64,000 nt of DNA from the NCBI GenBank assembly GCA_017475035.1, contig JAFVGK010000077.1:1-64000 (forward strand), written 5' to 3'. Shown one piece after another: positions 61,903 through 64,000 of the stretch (its first letter is position 1; each line of letters begins with the position of its first letter). This DNA is from Blautia sp. GTDB taxonomy: Bacteria; Bacillota; Clostridia; Lachnospirales; Lachnospiraceae. A program made the translations under genes and the position numbers. The notes under the pieces were generated by a model that ran no database searches, was not told the origin of the DNA, and worked only from the letters and a program-made list of their open reading frames with translations.

Positions 61903-61909
61903 TGTAAAT

Positions 61910-62470
61910 GTGGATTCACAGCTAAGCGTCAAACTTGCCAGAAACGGTTACATCATTGTATCCTTGCTCTTTTGCCTTACCGGGATATGGGAATGTACGG
62001 GGCTTTTGACAGATATTCGTTTGCTGTGTACTTTAGTAGGCCTTCTGTGCATAACATGTGGACTGATAAAGATGATCGGATATTTCTCCAACGATCTTTA
62101 TTGCCTTGCTTTCCAGTATGACTTTGCCTTTGGCCTTTTGATGTCCAGCGTAGGATGCATTCTGCTGATACGTTTTCAGCTTTTGCATCCCTTTATCTAT
62201 AATATTCTGGGGCTTATCATTCTTACCGATTCCGTCTTTAAAATCCAGATGTGCATGGACGCAAAGCGCTTCGGTATGCACCGTTTGTGGTGGAGACTGA
62301 TGATGGTTGCCATTGCAACGGGAGTTTTAGGTGCTCTTATTCTGATCAGGCCTTTCCAGGTTTCTTTTTTACTGGATCGCTGGTTTGGATATGCTTTGAT
62401 TTCGGAGGGAATTTTAAATCTCCTCGTAGCCATTTTTACGGTAAGGGTAACCAAAATTCATCCTTTGTAA
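61910..62470 (+). CDS. DUF308/HdeD-like membrane protein
   Basis: Predicted 186-residue membrane protein with six helices, arranged as three similar pairs (for example LLCTLVGLLCITCGLIKMIG and YNILGLIILTDSVFKIQM), as in the HdeD/DUF308 family. Function unknown; HdeD relates to acid resistance in enterics, which need not hold here. The GTG at 61910 follows GGAGGAGG. The ATG one base earlier opens only a five-codon frame and was rejected. Confidence 0.7.
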   Translation: MDSQLSVKLARNGYIIVSLLFCLTGIWECTGLLTDIRLLCTLVGLLCITCGLIKMIGYFSNDLYCLAFQYDFAFGLLMSSVGCILLIRFQLLHPFIYNILGLIILTDSVFKIQMCMDAKRFGMHRLWWRLMMVAIATGVLGALILIRPFQVSFLLDRWFGYALISEGILNLLVAIFTVRVTKIHPL

Positions 62471-62499
62471 TAAACCTTTGTAATAAAAAGGATCTTTTT
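62460..62499 (+). terminator. Weak terminator after the DUF308-like gene
   Basis: ATCCTTT (62460-62466) pairs with AAAGGAT (62487-62493), followed by CTTTTTC. The stem includes the end of the gene and is short. Confidence 0.4.
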
Positions 62500-62500
62500 C

Positions 62501-62529
62501 TTGACTTTTTGCCGTCTGAATCATAAAAT
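62501..62529 (+). promoter_or_regulatory. Promoter of the radical SAM gene
   Basis: TTGACT (62501-62506) and TAAAAT (62524-62529) are spaced by 17 bases. The spacer and -10 box are shared with the R8 motif at 57679-57709. Confidence 0.65.
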
Positions 62530-62640
62530 TCACTGATTGTCAATAAACAAAGACATGTGAACCACACTTCAAAGATGTTTCTTCCGCCACGAGCCTTCAT
62601 CGTTCATTATGAAAAATTTATAAAGGAGGTTTCACCAACA

Positions 62641-64000
62641 TGACCATTATCGACAAAGCCAGGCAGGCTGCAATCGCAGCTGCATTCAACACCGCTCTCG
62701 GCTATCTGGAAAAAGATCCGGAACAAAATATACCAAAGCTGATGGATCTTATTGACAAGGTAGTCCCGGACGGATGGTACGACGGGCAGCGCAACGCCAT
62801 CCGAAGCGCCGTCAAAAATCCGGACAGCAATTGGTATCGTCTGATCATGAATATGTATAAGCTGGATCCTGATGTCCGTGAAACCTTCTTCCGTAATTTC
62901 ATCATCAACGCCAGCCTGAAGGGCAGCGCGAAGCAGTATGAAACAGCAAGGGAAAATCAGTGCAACGTACCGTGGGCGATCCTTCTGGATCCCACCAGCG
63001 CCTGCAATCTTCATTGCACCGGCTGCTGGGCTGCCGAATATGGCCATAAGCTGAACCTTACCTTTGAGGAAATCGATTCCATTATCTGCCAGGGCAAGGA
63101 TATCGGCGTTCATATGTACATCTACACCGGCGGTGAGCCCACCGTACGTAAAAAGGATCTGATCCGTCTGTGTGAAAAGCATCCGGACTGTGAGTTCCTT
63201 TCCTTCACCAACGGCACTTTGTTTGACGAAGAGTTCTGTGATGAAATCAAACGTGTGAAAAACTTTGTTCCCGCCTTTTCTCTGGAGGGATCCGAGGAAG
63301 CAAATGACGGGCGCAGAGGAGAGGGAATCTATCAGAAGGTGCTTCATTCCATGAGCCTGCTCAGGGAACGGGGACTCCCCTTCGGCGTATCCACCTGCTA
63401 CACTTCCGCAAACGTAGAAAGCATCTGTACGGATGAATACTTTGACAATCTGGTTGACAACGGCGTTCTCTTTGCATGGTTCTTCCATTTTATGCCCACC
63501 GGATATAATTCAACGCCTGAGCTTCTGCCTTCACCGGAACAGCGTATGATGATGTATAACAAGATCCGTGAATTCCGTAAGACAAAACCGATCTTCACCC
63601 TGGACTTCCAGAATGACGCGGAATACGCCGGAGGCTGTGTCGCCGGCGGACGTCATTATCTGCATATTAACGCAAACGGAGACGTGGAGCCCTGTGTATT
63701 CATCCACTATTCCAACTGCAACATCCGCGAAACATCTCTGCTTGATGCCCTGAAGAGTCCGCTCTTTTTAGCGTATCATGATAACCAGCCTTTCAACGAC
63801 AATATGCTGCGCCCGTGTCCGATGCTTGAAAACCCGGAAAAGCTGCGCAAAATGGTCGAAGAAACCGGCGCAAAGCCCACGGACCTGCAGGCACCCGAAT
63901 CTGCCGAGCATCTCTGCTCCAAGTGCGACAAATACGCCGAGCATTGGAAGAAACAGGCTGACATTGTCTGGGAAGAAACACTCGAAAGAAAGAAAGCCGC
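62641..64000 (+). CDS. Radical SAM protein, cut by the window edge
   Basis: The frame runs from the ATG at 62641 (after AAAGGAGG) to the end of the window without a stop, at least 453 residues. Residues 1-110 are a helical N-terminal domain. The radical SAM motif CNLHCTGC (C122, C126, C129) follows LLDPTSA, then YTGGEPTVRKKDL. A C-terminal cysteine set (GGCVAGGRHY, VEPCVFIHYSNC, CPML, CSKC) suggests a second iron-sulfur site of SPASM type. The reaction is unknown. Confidence 0.85.

Larger units (their letters stand above)
61381..61909. other. Gene-free stretch between rpiB and the DUF308-like gene
   Basis: It contains the rpiB promoter (61442-61470), R2 copy d (61531-61590) and R2 copy e (61812-61902). 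The remainder is AT-rich, with a long T tract near 61745. The frame that is open upstream of 61910 has no ribosome site of its own. Confidence 0.7.

Noticed and set aside
61909-61926. ATG start directly after the R2 ribosome site
   Set aside because: This frame stops after five codons; the GTG one base later opens the DUF308-like gene.
62607-63488. 293-codon open frame on the minus strand
   Set aside because: Antisense to the radical SAM gene, which has a ribosome site and the CxxxCxxC motif.
1-64000. tRNA, rRNA, insertion sequence or prophage genes
   Set aside because: I looked on both strands and saw no such genes; the dispersed repeats encode no transposase.

Overview
The window is about 64 kb of a chromosome from an anaerobic, low-to-mid GC Firmicute, most probably a Lachnospiraceae/Clostridium cluster XIVa relative. 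The reasons are strong GGAGG ribosome sites almost everywhere, the short HisG that needs HisZ, RecU instead of RuvC, the Asp23-FakA-RecG block divergent from rpmB, a sporulation-type GerW gene beside a DUF2953 gene, a PbpA/RodA pair, and many Firmicute-type housekeeping families. I cannot assign a genus. There are no rRNA or tRNA genes, no CRISPR array, no prophage and no transposase. Most genes lie on the minus strand. Layout: 0-7 kb holds an FAD dehydrogenase, a large secreted M4 metallopeptidase, an ACT-ACT-metallo-beta-lactamase fusion and a class I amidotransferase-type hydrolase. 7-12.5 kb is a complete peptide ABC importer (binding protein, two permeases, two ATPases); the intracellular peptidases Pcp and PepT follow divergently, so uptake and degradation of peptides sit together. 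14.8-20.7 kb has a secreted acidic-repeat protein, a YedK/HMCES repair protein, a truncated 2-hydroxycarboxylate transporter remnant, aroC, a rhomboid-like pseudoprotease with a zinc ribbon, and lysA. 20.8-25.4 kb is hisZ-hisG-hisD-hisIE, where HisIE carries an extra degenerate HisA/HisF-like domain. 25.4-35.6 kb has recU, lepB, an RluA-type pseudouridine synthase, a small membrane protein, YgiQ, a RelQ-type alarmone synthetase, pepD, and the mgsA-rsmD-coaD-coiled-coil operon. 35.9-41.2 kb is asp23-fakA-recG with rpmB divergent, then gerW. 41.2-50.8 kb contains DUF2953, a hypothetical gene, a Nudix hydrolase, pbpA, rodA, a U32 protein, zapA, ruvB and ruvA. 51.2-62.5 kb contains an RNase H-fold protein with an eroded active site, a heterodimeric ABC exporter, an EamA transporter, ilvB-ilvN, the pyrimidine/pentose salvage set rpiB-upp-cdd and a small DUF308-like membrane protein. 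A radical SAM gene runs off the right edge. The most unusual feature is between the genes. The intergenic regions are mosaics of several families of short dispersed repeats that encode no protein, named R1 to R8 here. R2 is a hairpin-rich element of about 90 bp whose end often forms the ribosome binding site of the next gene. R4 is a 106-bp element found just downstream of a promoter ahead of both lepB and the RNase H-fold gene, with about 12 differences between copies. R1 recurs at least six times and forms the 3' end of aroC. I know of no description of these families. They could be non-autonomous mobile elements, cis-regulatory RNAs, or elements of the first kind co-opted as the second.
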